From an uncultured Sulfitobacter sp. (GTDB taxonomy: Bacteria; Pseudomonadota; Alphaproteobacteria; Rhodobacterales; Rhodobacteraceae), in assembly GCA_947502265.1 (NCBI GenBank), contig CANMZB010000026.1, forward strand, positions 1-50,753: a DNA stretch of 50,753 nucleotides, in the 5' to 3' direction. This document shows, piece by piece, positions 33,194 through 41,248 of this stretch. The number at the start of each line of letters is the position of its first letter. Within the stretch, counting starts at the first letter, position 1. The position numbers were made by a program, and so were the translations under genes. Under the pieces are notes generated by a model. It saw nothing but the letters and a program-made list of their open reading frames with translations. It had not been told where the DNA came from and made no database searches.

Positions 33194-34309
33194 ATGACCA
33201 AACTTGTGATGACTGAAGAAGAAACCATGCTGGGCGATATGGCGCGCGGATTTCTGGATGGCGCGGCACCTGTAAGCGCCTTTCGCAAACTGCGCGACGC
33301 GGGGGAAACCCACGACGCAAAGCTGTGGAAAGAGATGGCTGACATGGGCTGGGCCGGTGTGCTGGTGCCCGAAGATCAGGGCGGCTCTGACATGGGCTTT
33401 GCCGCGGCAAATGTGATTGCGCAGGAGTTGGGCAAGACGTTGGTGGTCAGCCCGTTTCTGTCGACCGCCGTCATGGCCGCCACGGCCTTGCGGCAGGTGG
33501 GTGATGCGCGTGCCAAAGGCGCGCTGGCCAAGATCGCCAGCGGTGATCTGACCTATGCGCTGGCGATTGACGAGGGGATCAAACATGATCCCGACGCCAC
33601 CGCAATGGAAGCCAAGGCGGACGGCAACGGTTTCCGCCTAAGCGGCAAAAAGACATTTGTTGTGGACGGGGCGATGGCCGACCGCCTGCTGGTGCTGGCA
33701 AAAACCGCCGAGGGTTTGACCCTGTTCGACATTCCGGCGGACCGTGCCGGGATTACCCGCGATGCGTCCAACATGATCGACGCGCGGGATGCCGCGCGGA
33801 TCACGTTTGAAGATGTCGAAGCCACCGGCGAAGATGTTCTGGGGCAGGTCGACAGTGCCATGAGCGTGCTCAAGCCTGCGTTGGAAGCGGGGCAGGCGGC
33901 GCTTGCTGCTGAAACGGCGGGCCTTGCGGCGGGGGCGTTCGGCATGACTGTCGATTACCTTAAAGAGCGCAAGCAGTTCGGCGCGACGATTGGCAGCTTT
34001 CAGGCGTTGCAACACCGCGCCGCGCATCTGTGGTGCGAAACAGAAGTAACCGCATCGGCCATTCTGAACGCCGGTCGCCTGCTGGATTCCGACCCTGACA
34101 ATGCCACGCTGGCGGTATCGCTTGCCAAAGCGCGCGCAACATCCACCGCGCAACTGGCGGTGATGGAAGGCGTGCAGATGCATGGCGGTATTGGCATGAC
34201 CGATGATTTTGATATGGGTTTTTACATGAAGCGTGCGCGCGTCGTGGCGGAATGGTTGGGTGATTACGGTTATCACGCCGAAAAAGTTGCTGCGCTAAGA
34301 GGATTTTAA
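33194..34309 (+). CDS. Acyl-CoA dehydrogenase, second subunit lacking the EGT motif
   Basis: A 371-aa acyl-CoA dehydrogenase homologue. The N-terminal region EMADMGWAGVLVPEDQGGSD and the C-terminal FGMTVDYLKERKQFGATIGS and MHGGIGMTDDFDM are typical. The chain ends without the E-G-T/S segment that supplies the catalytic base, so it may depend on the neighbouring subunit. Its start lies 5 bp after the partner's stop and its own stop is 2 bp before the following SDR. The most likely role is as the beta subunit of a heteromeric dehydrogenase. Confidence 0.9.
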   Translation: MTKLVMTEEETMLGDMARGFLDGAAPVSAFRKLRDAGETHDAKLWKEMADMGWAGVLVPEDQGGSDMGFAAANVIAQELGKTLVVSPFLSTAVMAATALRQVGDARAKGALAKIASGDLTYALAIDEGIKHDPDATAMEAKADGNGFRLSGKKTFVVDGAMADRLLVLAKTAEGLTLFDIPADRAGITRDASNMIDARDAARITFEDVEATGEDVLGQVDSAMSVLKPALEAGQAALAAETAGLAAGAFGMTVDYLKERKQFGATIGSFQALQHRAAHLWCETEVTASAILNAGRLLDSDPDNATLAVSLAKARATSTAQLAVMEGVQMHGGIGMTDDFDMGFYMKRARVVAEWLGDYGYHAEKVAALRGF

Positions 34310-34311
34310 GG

Positions 34312-35133
34312 ATGGATATTCAATCACTATTTGGCCTTGGGGGTAAAACTGCGCTGGTGACAGGCGGGGCCACCGGCATTGGCCGCATGGCTGCCGAGGC
34401 ATTGGTGCGCGCAGGCGCAACCGTGCTGTTGGCCAGCCGCAAGGGCGAGGCCTGTGAAGCGGTCGCGAAAGAGCTCAACGATTTGGGCGCAGCGGGCAAG
34501 GCCATCGGCTTTGCCGGTGATGTGGGCACCGAAGAAGGTGTTGATGCGCTGGTCGCTGCGGTGAAAAAGCACACTGACACCCTTGATATCCTGATGAACA
34601 ATGCGGGCGTTACATGGGGTGCACCACTGGGTGATTTCCCGTTCAAGGCGTGGGACAAGGTGATGAACGTCAACGTGGCGGGTGTCTTTGATCTGACGCA
34701 AAAGCTGTTGCCGATGTTGAAAGCGGGCGCGTCTGTCGACGATCCGGCGCGGGTGATCAACGTAGGCTCGGTGATGGGGGAGCGTGAAATGGGCGATGGC
34801 GCCTATAGCTATTCAGCGTCCAAAGCCGCTGTGATGCACCTGACGCGTATTCTGGCAAAAGAACTGGCGGGAGACGCGATCACCGTGAACTCGCTGGCTC
34901 CTGGACCGTTCGTCAGCCGCATGACCGCCTTTGCCACCCACGACGAAGGCACCCGCGACAAGGTCGGCGAGGATGTGCCGCTGAAACGTGTTGGCCGCGA
35001 CGAGGACATCGCGGGTTGCATGTTGTTCCTGTGTGGTCGTGGCGGCGCATATGTCACCGGCGCAGCAATTCCGGTGTCCGGCGGCATCAACGTGATGTCG
35101 GGACCAAACATTTTTGAGCAGGCGCTGAACTGA
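34312..35133 (+). CDS. SDR family oxidoreductase
   Basis: A 273-aa short-chain dehydrogenase with TGGATGIGRMAAEAL (about residues 18-32), NNAGV near 100 and the catalytic YSASK near 163, plus the FabG-like ending VTGAAIPVSGGINVM. The substrate is unknown; context suggests an acyl-CoA-linked alcohol/ketone step. The stop overlaps the start of the next SDR by one base (TGATG). Confidence 0.92.
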   Translation: MDIQSLFGLGGKTALVTGGATGIGRMAAEALVRAGATVLLASRKGEACEAVAKELNDLGAAGKAIGFAGDVGTEEGVDALVAAVKKHTDTLDILMNNAGVTWGAPLGDFPFKAWDKVMNVNVAGVFDLTQKLLPMLKAGASVDDPARVINVGSVMGEREMGDGAYSYSASKAAVMHLTRILAKELAGDAITVNSLAPGPFVSRMTAFATHDEGTRDKVGEDVPLKRVGRDEDIAGCMLFLCGRGGAYVTGAAIPVSGGINVMSGPNIFEQALN

Positions 35134-36059
35134 TGACAGATATTAAATTCGATGGACGGGTGGCGATTGTTACTGGCGCTGGTGTCGGCCTTGGGCGCAG
35201 TCACGCGTTGGGGCTGGCTGCGCGGGGCGCGAAGGTTGTTGTGAACGATCTGGGCGTGGGCCGTGACGGCGCAGGCGCTTCGTCCGAAGCGGCAGAGGCG
35301 GTCGTAGCCGAGATCAAGGCGATGGGCGGCGAAGCGATGGCCCACGGCTGTGACGTGTCCGACGAAAACGGCGTCAAGGATATGGTTGCACAGGCGATGG
35401 ACGCGTGGGGCCGCATTGATATTGTGGTGAACAACGCGGGTATCCTGCTTGATAAAACATTCGCCAAGATGGAGATGGCCGATTTCCGCAAGGTCGTAGA
35501 CGTGCACCTCATCGGCTCGGCCAATGTCACCCATGCCTGCTGGCCGATCATGCGCGCGCAAAAGTATGGTCGCGTCGTGCTGACCTCTTCGGCGTCGGGC
35601 CTGTATGGCAACTTTGGGCAGTCCAACTATGGCGCGGCGAAAGCGGCGATGCTGGGGCTGATGAATGTGCTGCACATGGAAGGCGCGCGCGACAATATCC
35701 GCGTCAACACCCTTGCGCCGACAGCCGCAACACGGATGACAGAAGATCTGTTGCCGGTAGAGGCGCAAAAATTGCTCGCCCCCGAAACGATCACCCCCGG
35801 CCTGCTGTATCTGGTAAGTGAGGATGGTCCGAGTCAGGTGATCCTTGGCGCTGGTGCAGGCAGCTTTGCCGAAACCCGTGTGTACGAGACGCAAGGCATC
35901 ACGCTGCTGGACGATGACAATACGCCCGAAACCGTCGCCGCGCGCTTTGCCGATATCCGGAACCCTGATAATCAGGAACAACTGCCCGACGCCTTCGGGC
36001 AAACCCGCAAATTCGCCCTCAGTGCAGCCAAGGCCCGTGGCCTGAAGCTGGACTGGTAA
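35133..36059 (+). CDS. SDR family oxidoreductase, MFE-2 (R)-hydroxyacyl-CoA dehydrogenase-like
   Basis: A 308-aa [23 protein letters not shown] is followed by [15 protein letters not shown], an insertion typical of the dehydrogenase unit of peroxisomal multifunctional enzyme 2 (17-beta-HSD4) and its bacterial relatives. [14 protein letters not shown] and [13 protein letters not shown] (catalytic Tyr/Lys) also fit that group. The extra C-terminal 50 residues after the SDR fold match as well. It should oxidise (R)-3-hydroxyacyl-CoA, the product of the MaoC hydratase encoded at 28633-29103. Confidence 0.9.
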   Translation: MTDIKFDGRVAIVTGAGVGLGRSHALGLAARGAKVVVNDLGVGRDGAGASSEAAEAVVAEIKAMGGEAMAHGCDVSDENGVKDMVAQAMDAWGRIDIVVNNAGILLDKTFAKMEMADFRKVVDVHLIGSANVTHACWPIMRAQKYGRVVLTSSASGLYGNFGQSNYGAAKAAMLGLMNVLHMEGARDNIRVNTLAPTAATRMTEDLLPVEAQKLLAPETITPGLLYLVSEDGPSQVILGAGAGSFAETRVYETQGITLLDDDNTPETVAARFADIRNPDNQEQLPDAFGQTRKFALSAAKARGLKLDW

Positions 36060-36082
36060 TACAATCAAAGGAGATAACTATT

Positions 36083-37279
36083 ATGCGTGACGCAGTCATC
36101 GTATCCACAGCACGGACCCCAATCGGCAAAGCCTATCGGGGCGCTTTTAACAACACCACGCCACAGGCGCTGGCCGCCCATGCGATTACCGAAGCCGTAA
36201 AGCGCGCCGGTGTCGATCCGGCAGAAATTCAGGACTGCGTTATCGGTGCCGCCCTGCAACAAGGCCACGCAGCAGGCAACATCGGTCGTCAGGCCGCAAT
36301 CCGCGCCGGTCTGCCTGTAACTGTTGGCGGCATGTCGCTTGATCGTCAGTGCGCGTCGGGCATGATGGCGATTGCCACCGCAGCCAAGCAGGTCATCATT
36401 GATGGCATGGATGTGGTGATTGGCGGCGGCGTGGAAAGCATCTCGATGGTGCAGACGCCCGAAATGCGCGTCAAAGCCGACGAGTGGCTCAAAGAGCACA
36501 AGCCCGCCATTTACATGTCCATGCTGGAAACAGCCGAGACAGTAGCCGAGCGTTATAACGTCAGCCGCGAGCGTCAGGACGAGTATGCCGCGCGCAGCCA
36601 GGACCGGACACACGCCGCACAGCAAGCGGGCAAGTTCGACGATGAAATCGTGCCGATGACATCGAAGATGATGGTCCAGAACAAAGAGACCAAAGAAATC
36701 AGCGAACACGAAGTGACGCTGGAAAAGGACGAGGGCAACCGCCCCGGCACGTCCAAGGAAAGCCTTGCCGGCCTTCAGCCTGTGTTCAAGGGCGGTCTCG
36801 TCATTGAAGAAGGCAAGTTCATCACTGCAGGTAACGCTTCGCAGCTCAGCGATGGTGCCTCCGCCACTGTGATTATGGAAGCCAAAAAAGCCGAGCAGAT
36901 GGGCCTTCAGCCACTGGGCCGTTACGTTGGTGTTATGGCCGCCGGGTGCGAGCCTGACGAAATGGGCATCGGTCCGATCTATGCCGTGCCACCACTGCTT
37001 AAGGCACACGGCCTGACGATCGACGACATTGGCCTGTGGGAACTGAACGAAGCGTTCGCCGTGCAGGTGATCCAGTCGCGTGATGTTCTGGGTATCCCTG
37101 ACGAGCTGTTGAACGTGAACGGTGGTGCGATCTCTATCGGGCACCCCTATGGCATGTCCGGTGCACGCATGGTTGGTCACGCGCTGATCGAAGGCAAACG
37201 CCGTGGCGCGAAATATGTTGTCTGCACCATGTGTGTAGGTGGCGGCATGGGTGCTGCGGGTCTTTTCGAAGTCCTCTAA
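36083..37279 (+). CDS. Acetyl-CoA acyltransferase (thiolase)
   Basis: A 398-aa thiolase. The nucleophilic Cys90 is in [16 protein letters not shown] carries the active-site Asn, [11 protein letters not shown] the His, and [16 protein letters not shown] the second Cys. It cleaves 3-ketoacyl-CoA with CoA to give acetyl-CoA and a shortened acyl-CoA, and is the only thiolase in the window. It therefore probably closes the cycle for both oxidation gene sets. AAAGGAG precedes the ATG. An intergenic hairpin follows. Confidence 0.95.
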   Translation: MRDAVIVSTARTPIGKAYRGAFNNTTPQALAAHAITEAVKRAGVDPAEIQDCVIGAALQQGHAAGNIGRQAAIRAGLPVTVGGMSLDRQCASGMMAIATAAKQVIIDGMDVVIGGGVESISMVQTPEMRVKADEWLKEHKPAIYMSMLETAETVAERYNVSRERQDEYAARSQDRTHAAQQAGKFDDEIVPMTSKMMVQNKETKEISEHEVTLEKDEGNRPGTSKESLAGLQPVFKGGLVIEEGKFITAGNASQLSDGASATVIMEAKKAEQMGLQPLGRYVGVMAAGCEPDEMGIGPIYAVPPLLKAHGLTIDDIGLWELNEAFAVQVIQSRDVLGIPDELLNVNGGAISIGHPYGMSGARMVGHALIEGKRRGAKYVVCTMCVGGGMGAAGLFEVL

Positions 37280-37298
37280 GCCTTGCGTTTTGCAAACA

Positions 37299-37323
37299 AG
37301 AGGGGCGGGTTCGCCCGCCCTCT
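37299..37323 (+). terminator. GC-rich hairpin with a TTCG loop after the thiolase gene
   Basis: GAGGGGCGGG and CCCGCCCTCT pair (one bulged G) around a TTCG tetraloop. No T run follows, so it may be a partial terminator, a processing site or an mRNA stabiliser rather than a full stop. The nitronate monooxygenase start follows 28 bp later. Confidence 0.45.
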
Positions 37324-37351
37324 CACCGTCAATATGAGATTAGGAGGCTCC

Positions 37352-38344
37352 ATGGCCCGAGACGATTCCCACCTGCCGAAGGCGCTGCAAGGTCTGCGCA
37401 TCCCGTTGATCGCGTCGCCTTTGTTTATTATTTCGGTGCCCAAGCTGGTGATTGCCCAGTGCAAGGCTGGGATTGTCGGCGCGTTTCCCGCCCTCAATGC
37501 GCGCGAAGCGGAAGGCGAACCTGCGCTGCTCGATGCATGGCTGACGGAGATCCGCGAAGAGCTGGACCGCCACAATCAGGCGAACCCGGATACACCGGCC
37601 GCGCCTTTTGCGGTCAACCAGATTGTGCACCGCTCCAATGCGCGGCTTGAGCGCGATCTTGAAATTTGCGTCAAGCATGAAGTCCCGATCTGGATTACTT
37701 CGCTTGGTGCGCGTGTCGAAGTCAACGAGGCCGCGCATTCGTGTGGCGGGGTCGTGATGCACGACATCATCAACAACAGGTTTGCCAAGAAGGCGATTGA
37801 AAAAGGCGCCGACGGCCTTGTCGCGGTTGCCGCGGGTGCGGGCGGACATGCGGGGCAGCAATCTCCCTTTGCGCTGATGCGTGAAATCCGCGAATGGTTT
37901 GACGGGCCGGTGGCTTTGTCAGGGGCCATTGCCACGGGTGAGGCGCTGTTGGCAGCGCGGGCGATGGGGGCCGATCTGGGCTATACCGGCTCGCCGTTTA
38001 TCGCAACGGACGAGGCGAACGCCGATCAGGCCTATAAGGACATGATCGTTGAATCGGGCGCAGAGGACATCGTGTATTCCTCGCTTTTCACCGGTGTCTG
38101 GGGCAACTACCTGAAAGGGTCGGTCAAGGCGGCGGGGATGGATCCCGACGATCTGCCGCAAGCGGATGCGTCCTCGATGAATTTTGGTCAGGACCGCGAA
38201 AAGCCCAAAGCATGGAAAACCATCTGGGGCTCGGGTCAGGGCATCGGCGCAATTAAATCTGTCGGCCCTGCCAAGGATATTATCGACCGGATGGCGCGTG
38301 AATACGAGGCTGCTGGTAAAAAACTCGCGGCAGAGTTCGCATAA
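37352..38344 (+). CDS. Nitronate monooxygenase / 2-nitropropane dioxygenase family protein
   Basis: A 330-aa FMN-binding TIM-barrel protein. GLRIPLIASPLFIISVPKLV opens the barrel, and VAAGAGGHAGQQSPFALMRE with VALSGAIATGEALLAARAMG forms the FMN-phosphate site of the family. The start at 37352 was chosen for its AGGAGG site; upstream in-frame codons fall in the hairpin region. Members oxidise alkyl nitronates, but many homologues in acyl-CoA clusters have no proven role. The stop abuts the next gene's ATG. Confidence 0.9.
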   Translation: MARDDSHLPKALQGLRIPLIASPLFIISVPKLVIAQCKAGIVGAFPALNAREAEGEPALLDAWLTEIREELDRHNQANPDTPAAPFAVNQIVHRSNARLERDLEICVKHEVPIWITSLGARVEVNEAAHSCGGVVMHDIINNRFAKKAIEKGADGLVAVAAGAGGHAGQQSPFALMREIREWFDGPVALSGAIATGEALLAARAMGADLGYTGSPFIATDEANADQAYKDMIVESGAEDIVYSSLFTGVWGNYLKGSVKAAGMDPDDLPQADASSMNFGQDREKPKAWKTIWGSGQGIGAIKSVGPAKDIIDRMAREYEAAGKKLAAEFA

Positions 38345-38995
38345 ATGGCTGAACTTCTTGTCATACGCCACGGGCAGGCCTCGTTGGGTCAGAAAAATTA
38401 CGATGTGCTGTCCGATCTGGGCCGCAGCCAAGCGCGTGTTGCGGGGGACTGGCTGCGCAGCATGGGCTGGACGCCGGACCGGATTATCAGTGGCACGCTC
38501 AACCGTCAGATGGATACCGCTGACGAGATGGGGTTTGACGCGGCAGTTGAACAGCATGAAGGTCTGAACGAATACGATTTTGGCGATCTGTTGAATGCGC
38601 GGTTCAAGGGCGCCGTCCCCGAGATTGCCAAAGGCGATCTCAAGATGCATTTCCGCATGCTGCGCGAAACGGTTTTTGCGTGGCAGGATGGGGAGATCGA
38701 AAACGCAGGCGAGACGTGGGACGCTTTTGTGACACGCGTCGAAGCCGCCCGCGCCGTTGCCACGCAAGGGCCGGCCAAGCGGGTGCTGGCCGTCACGTCC
38801 GGCGGGGTCATCGGCCAATTGACGGCGGCCTCTCTTGGCGCACCGGTGCGCCATATGATGCACCTCAATCTACAGATCAAAAATGCAGCGATGACGCGGT
38901 TCATGTTTTCAGGGCCCAAGTTTTCGCTCAATGAATTCAATGCGACTCCGCATTTCGCGACACCGGACGCGATCAAGCTGATGAGCTATAGTTAA
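38345..38995 (+). CDS. Histidine phosphatase family protein (copy 2)
   Basis: A 216-aa phosphatase with RHGQASLGQKNYDVLSDLGR at the N-terminus (catalytic His), the acid in LNEYDFGDLL, and VLAVTSGGVIGQLTAA, where the second catalytic His of the family is replaced by Ser (TSGG instead of THGG). The start directly follows the preceding stop. The APH-type kinase starts 11 bp downstream, so a phosphatase/kinase pair is encoded side by side. The substrate is unknown. It is a divergent paralogue of the protein at 30171-30824. Confidence 0.88.
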   Translation: MAELLVIRHGQASLGQKNYDVLSDLGRSQARVAGDWLRSMGWTPDRIISGTLNRQMDTADEMGFDAAVEQHEGLNEYDFGDLLNARFKGAVPEIAKGDLKMHFRMLRETVFAWQDGEIENAGETWDAFVTRVEAARAVATQGPAKRVLAVTSGGVIGQLTAASLGAPVRHMMHLNLQIKNAAMTRFMFSGPKFSLNEFNATPHFATPDAIKLMSYS

Positions 38996-39006
38996 GGGAT
39001 GACAAT

Positions 39007-40038
39007 ATGAGCGGCGACACACAAACACTCGATGAAGCGGCGGTATCCGCCTATCTCAAGGAAAACCTGCCCGGATTCGAAGGGCCGATGGAGGTTACCA
39101 AATTTCAGGGCGGGCAATCGAACCCGACATTCATGCTCAAGACGCCATCGCATTCTTATGTGTTGCGGCGTAAACCACCGGGCGTTCTGTTGAAATCCGC
39201 CCATGCGGTTGATCGTGAATACCGCGTGCAAAAGGCGCTGGCGGGTACGGATGTGCCTGTCTCGAAAATGCACATTCTGTGCGAAGATGACGCTGTAATC
39301 GGCTCCATGTTCTATATCATGGATCATGTGGAGGGGCGCAATTTCAACCTGCCCTCGATGCCCGAAGAGACGAACGAAAACCGCGGCAAAATCATCGGCG
39401 ACATGAACCGTGTACTGGCTGCTTTGCACATGGTGGACATCGACGCTGTGGGTCTGAGCGATTTTGGCCCCGAAGGGAATTACTTTGAGCGGCAGGTCGG
39501 GCGATGGTCAAAACAGTATCGCGCCTCCGAGACGGACAAAATCCCGGCAATGGACCAGTTGATGGATGCGCTGGTGGCCGAGCGTCCCGCAGACGACGGG
39601 CAGCGCACGCTGGTGCATGGCGATTACCGTATTGATAACATGATATTCGCCAAGGATGGCACTGATTGCCGTGCCGTTCTGGATTGGGAGCTGTCGACCA
39701 TCGGGCATCCTTTTGCCGATCTGGCAGCGGTGATCATGCAATGGCAGATGCCCGGAAATAGCGAAGGACGCGGATTGGCGGGAGTCGACCGTGCCAGCAT
39801 CGGCCTGCCCTCTGATGAGGAGTTCATAGCGGCCTATTGTGACCGGCGCGGGCTTAAGGGGATTGACCATTTCGGCTATTATCTCGGGTTCAACTTTTTC
39901 CGAATGGCCGCGATTATTCAGGGGGTCTTGAAACGGGCGCTTGATGGAAACGCGTCCAACCCCGAACGGGCAATGAAGGTAGGTCAATATGTGCCGGTTT
40001 TTGCCCAACATGGCCTTGATGCTTTGAAACGTGGATAG
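39007..40038 (+). CDS. APH-type phosphotransferase (ACAD10/11 kinase-domain-like)
   Basis: A 343-aa kinase-fold protein of the aminoglycoside phosphotransferase/choline kinase group. The N-lobe has FQGGQSNPTFML and YVLRRKPPG (nucleotide and lysine), then MDHVEGRNF at the hinge. The catalytic loop is HGDYRIDN (204-211), with the metal-binding DWE at 226-228. This subtype matches the kinase domain of ACAD10/11 and the bacterial LvaA type, which phosphorylates the 4-hydroxyl of 4-hydroxyacyl-CoA. A fitting ACAD10/11-type dehydrogenase lies at 1818-3125. Antibiotic resistance is unlikely. Its end overlaps the IclR gene by 8 bp. Confidence 0.9.
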   Translation: MSGDTQTLDEAAVSAYLKENLPGFEGPMEVTKFQGGQSNPTFMLKTPSHSYVLRRKPPGVLLKSAHAVDREYRVQKALAGTDVPVSKMHILCEDDAVIGSMFYIMDHVEGRNFNLPSMPEETNENRGKIIGDMNRVLAALHMVDIDAVGLSDFGPEGNYFERQVGRWSKQYRASETDKIPAMDQLMDALVAERPADDGQRTLVHGDYRIDNMIFAKDGTDCRAVLDWELSTIGHPFADLAAVIMQWQMPGNSEGRGLAGVDRASIGLPSDEEFIAAYCDRRGLKGIDHFGYYLGFNFFRMAAIIQGVLKRALDGNASNPERAMKVGQYVPVFAQHGLDALKRG

Positions 40039-40837
40039 GCCCGTGGAGCAGGTTGATCCGGACACTGGTGAAGGCAAAGACCGCAATTTTGTGACAGCGC
40101 TTGCGCGCGGCCTGGAAATCCTGCGTTGTTTTCGCAGCGATGACATGACGTTGACAAACAGCGACTTTTCCGAACGGACCGGCCTGCCCAAGGCGACGAT
40201 TTCACGCCTGACCTATACGCTTTGCGCGCTTGACTATCTGGTCGCTGACAGCCGTGTGGGGACTTACCGTTTGAGTGCGGGTGTGTTGCGGCTGGGTTTC
40301 AGCCGGCTTGCAGCGATGGAGATGCGCGACCGTGCGAAACACGAGATGCGGGCGCTGCGGCTGGATGGACCAAACCCCTTTGTCACGGTCTCTTTGGGAG
40401 AGCAGCACCGCACCGATGTCATCTATCTGGCAACGGAAACATCGACCGAGCATGTGACCTTGATGGTGCGCGTGGGCACCCGTTTGCCATTGTTTCATTC
40501 AGCGATCGGCAAGGCGATTCTTGTTGCCACACCGGAGGACCGGCTCAAGCAGATCTTCGGCTTTGCTTTGGAGAAGGGCGAGGCCTTTGAGGAGGAGGCG
40601 CGCCGTATCTATGAAGAGGCACAGCAGGAATACGCAAGCAGGGGCTATTGCTTGGGATATGGCAATTGGCGCTCTGATGTGAACGGCATTGCGGTGCCGG
40701 TCCATTCGCTAAGTGAAGGGCGCGTGTACGGGCTGAATGTCGGGGGGCCTTCGTACCGTGTCAAAACAAAACAGCTTGAAGGCGTTTATGCCGAGCGGCT
40801 GTTGAAAGCGGCCGAAGCGCTTAGCCTGCGACAGTAA
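40031..40837 (+). CDS. IclR family transcriptional regulator
   Basis: A 268-aa regulator. The N-terminal winged helix (about residues 20-80: TALARGLEILRCFRSDDMTL, then FSERTGLPKATISRLTYTL) is followed by the IclR effector-binding domain, with RVGTRLPLFHSAIGKAIL and YGNWRSDVNGIAVPVHS. The frame begins at a GTG (40031) inside the kinase gene; a second GTG at 40043 is also possible. IclR proteins respond to small metabolites. The likely targets are this operon and the transporter operon 411 bp downstream. Confidence 0.9.
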   Translation: MDRPVEQVDPDTGEGKDRNFVTALARGLEILRCFRSDDMTLTNSDFSERTGLPKATISRLTYTLCALDYLVADSRVGTYRLSAGVLRLGFSRLAAMEMRDRAKHEMRALRLDGPNPFVTVSLGEQHRTDVIYLATETSTEHVTLMVRVGTRLPLFHSAIGKAILVATPEDRLKQIFGFALEKGEAFEEEARRIYEEAQQEYASRGYCLGYGNWRSDVNGIAVPVHSLSEGRVYGLNVGGPSYRVKTKQLEGVYAERLLKAAEALSLRQ

Positions 40838-41248
40838 TACAAGGCGTGCCGGAAGGCACATGGAATGAACGGACGCCTGTTTCGCAGGGCGGAATAAGCG
40901 GGGGATAGCCGCCGTCGGCAGAGCCGGAACCGGTCGTGGTTCAATTCGTCGCAGTGCCGGTCTCTGGATCGGAAATACGTCAGGAAATCGGGCTGCATGT
41001 TTCATGCGAAACTTGCGTAATACGTATAATAACGGGAGGTAAATCAAGAAGTTAAAGTTTTTCGCGTGCGATCTGGCATCGGTCGGACCATTTCCGATAA
41101 TGGCAGGGAGACTGCGTAAAAACTTTCAAAATACAGCCGTAAACCGCGCCTGGGCGCTTGACTTACAGCGGTGGTGTGTAACGATAAAAAAATGGCCTGA
41201 AACAAGAAAATCGCAACAGAGCGATGGGCCGTCCTAGGGAGGAATAGA
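40838..41248. promoter_or_regulatory. Promoter region of the Liv-type transporter with a candidate IclR site
   Basis: This 411-bp region contains no supported gene. GTTTC-ATGC-GAAAC (40999-41012) is a perfect 5-bp inverted repeat, overlapped by GCATG-TTT-CATGC. It sits 12 bp before TATAAT (41025-41030), a good -10 sequence, so a bound regulator would cover the promoter. A second -35-like TTGACT is at 41158-41163, nearer the gene. GGGAGG at about 41034 has no start codon after it. Confidence 0.55.

Noticed and set aside
39007..40038. The APH-fold kinase as aminoglycoside resistance
   Set aside because: Its motifs match the ACAD10/11-associated kinase group and it lies among acyl-CoA genes.
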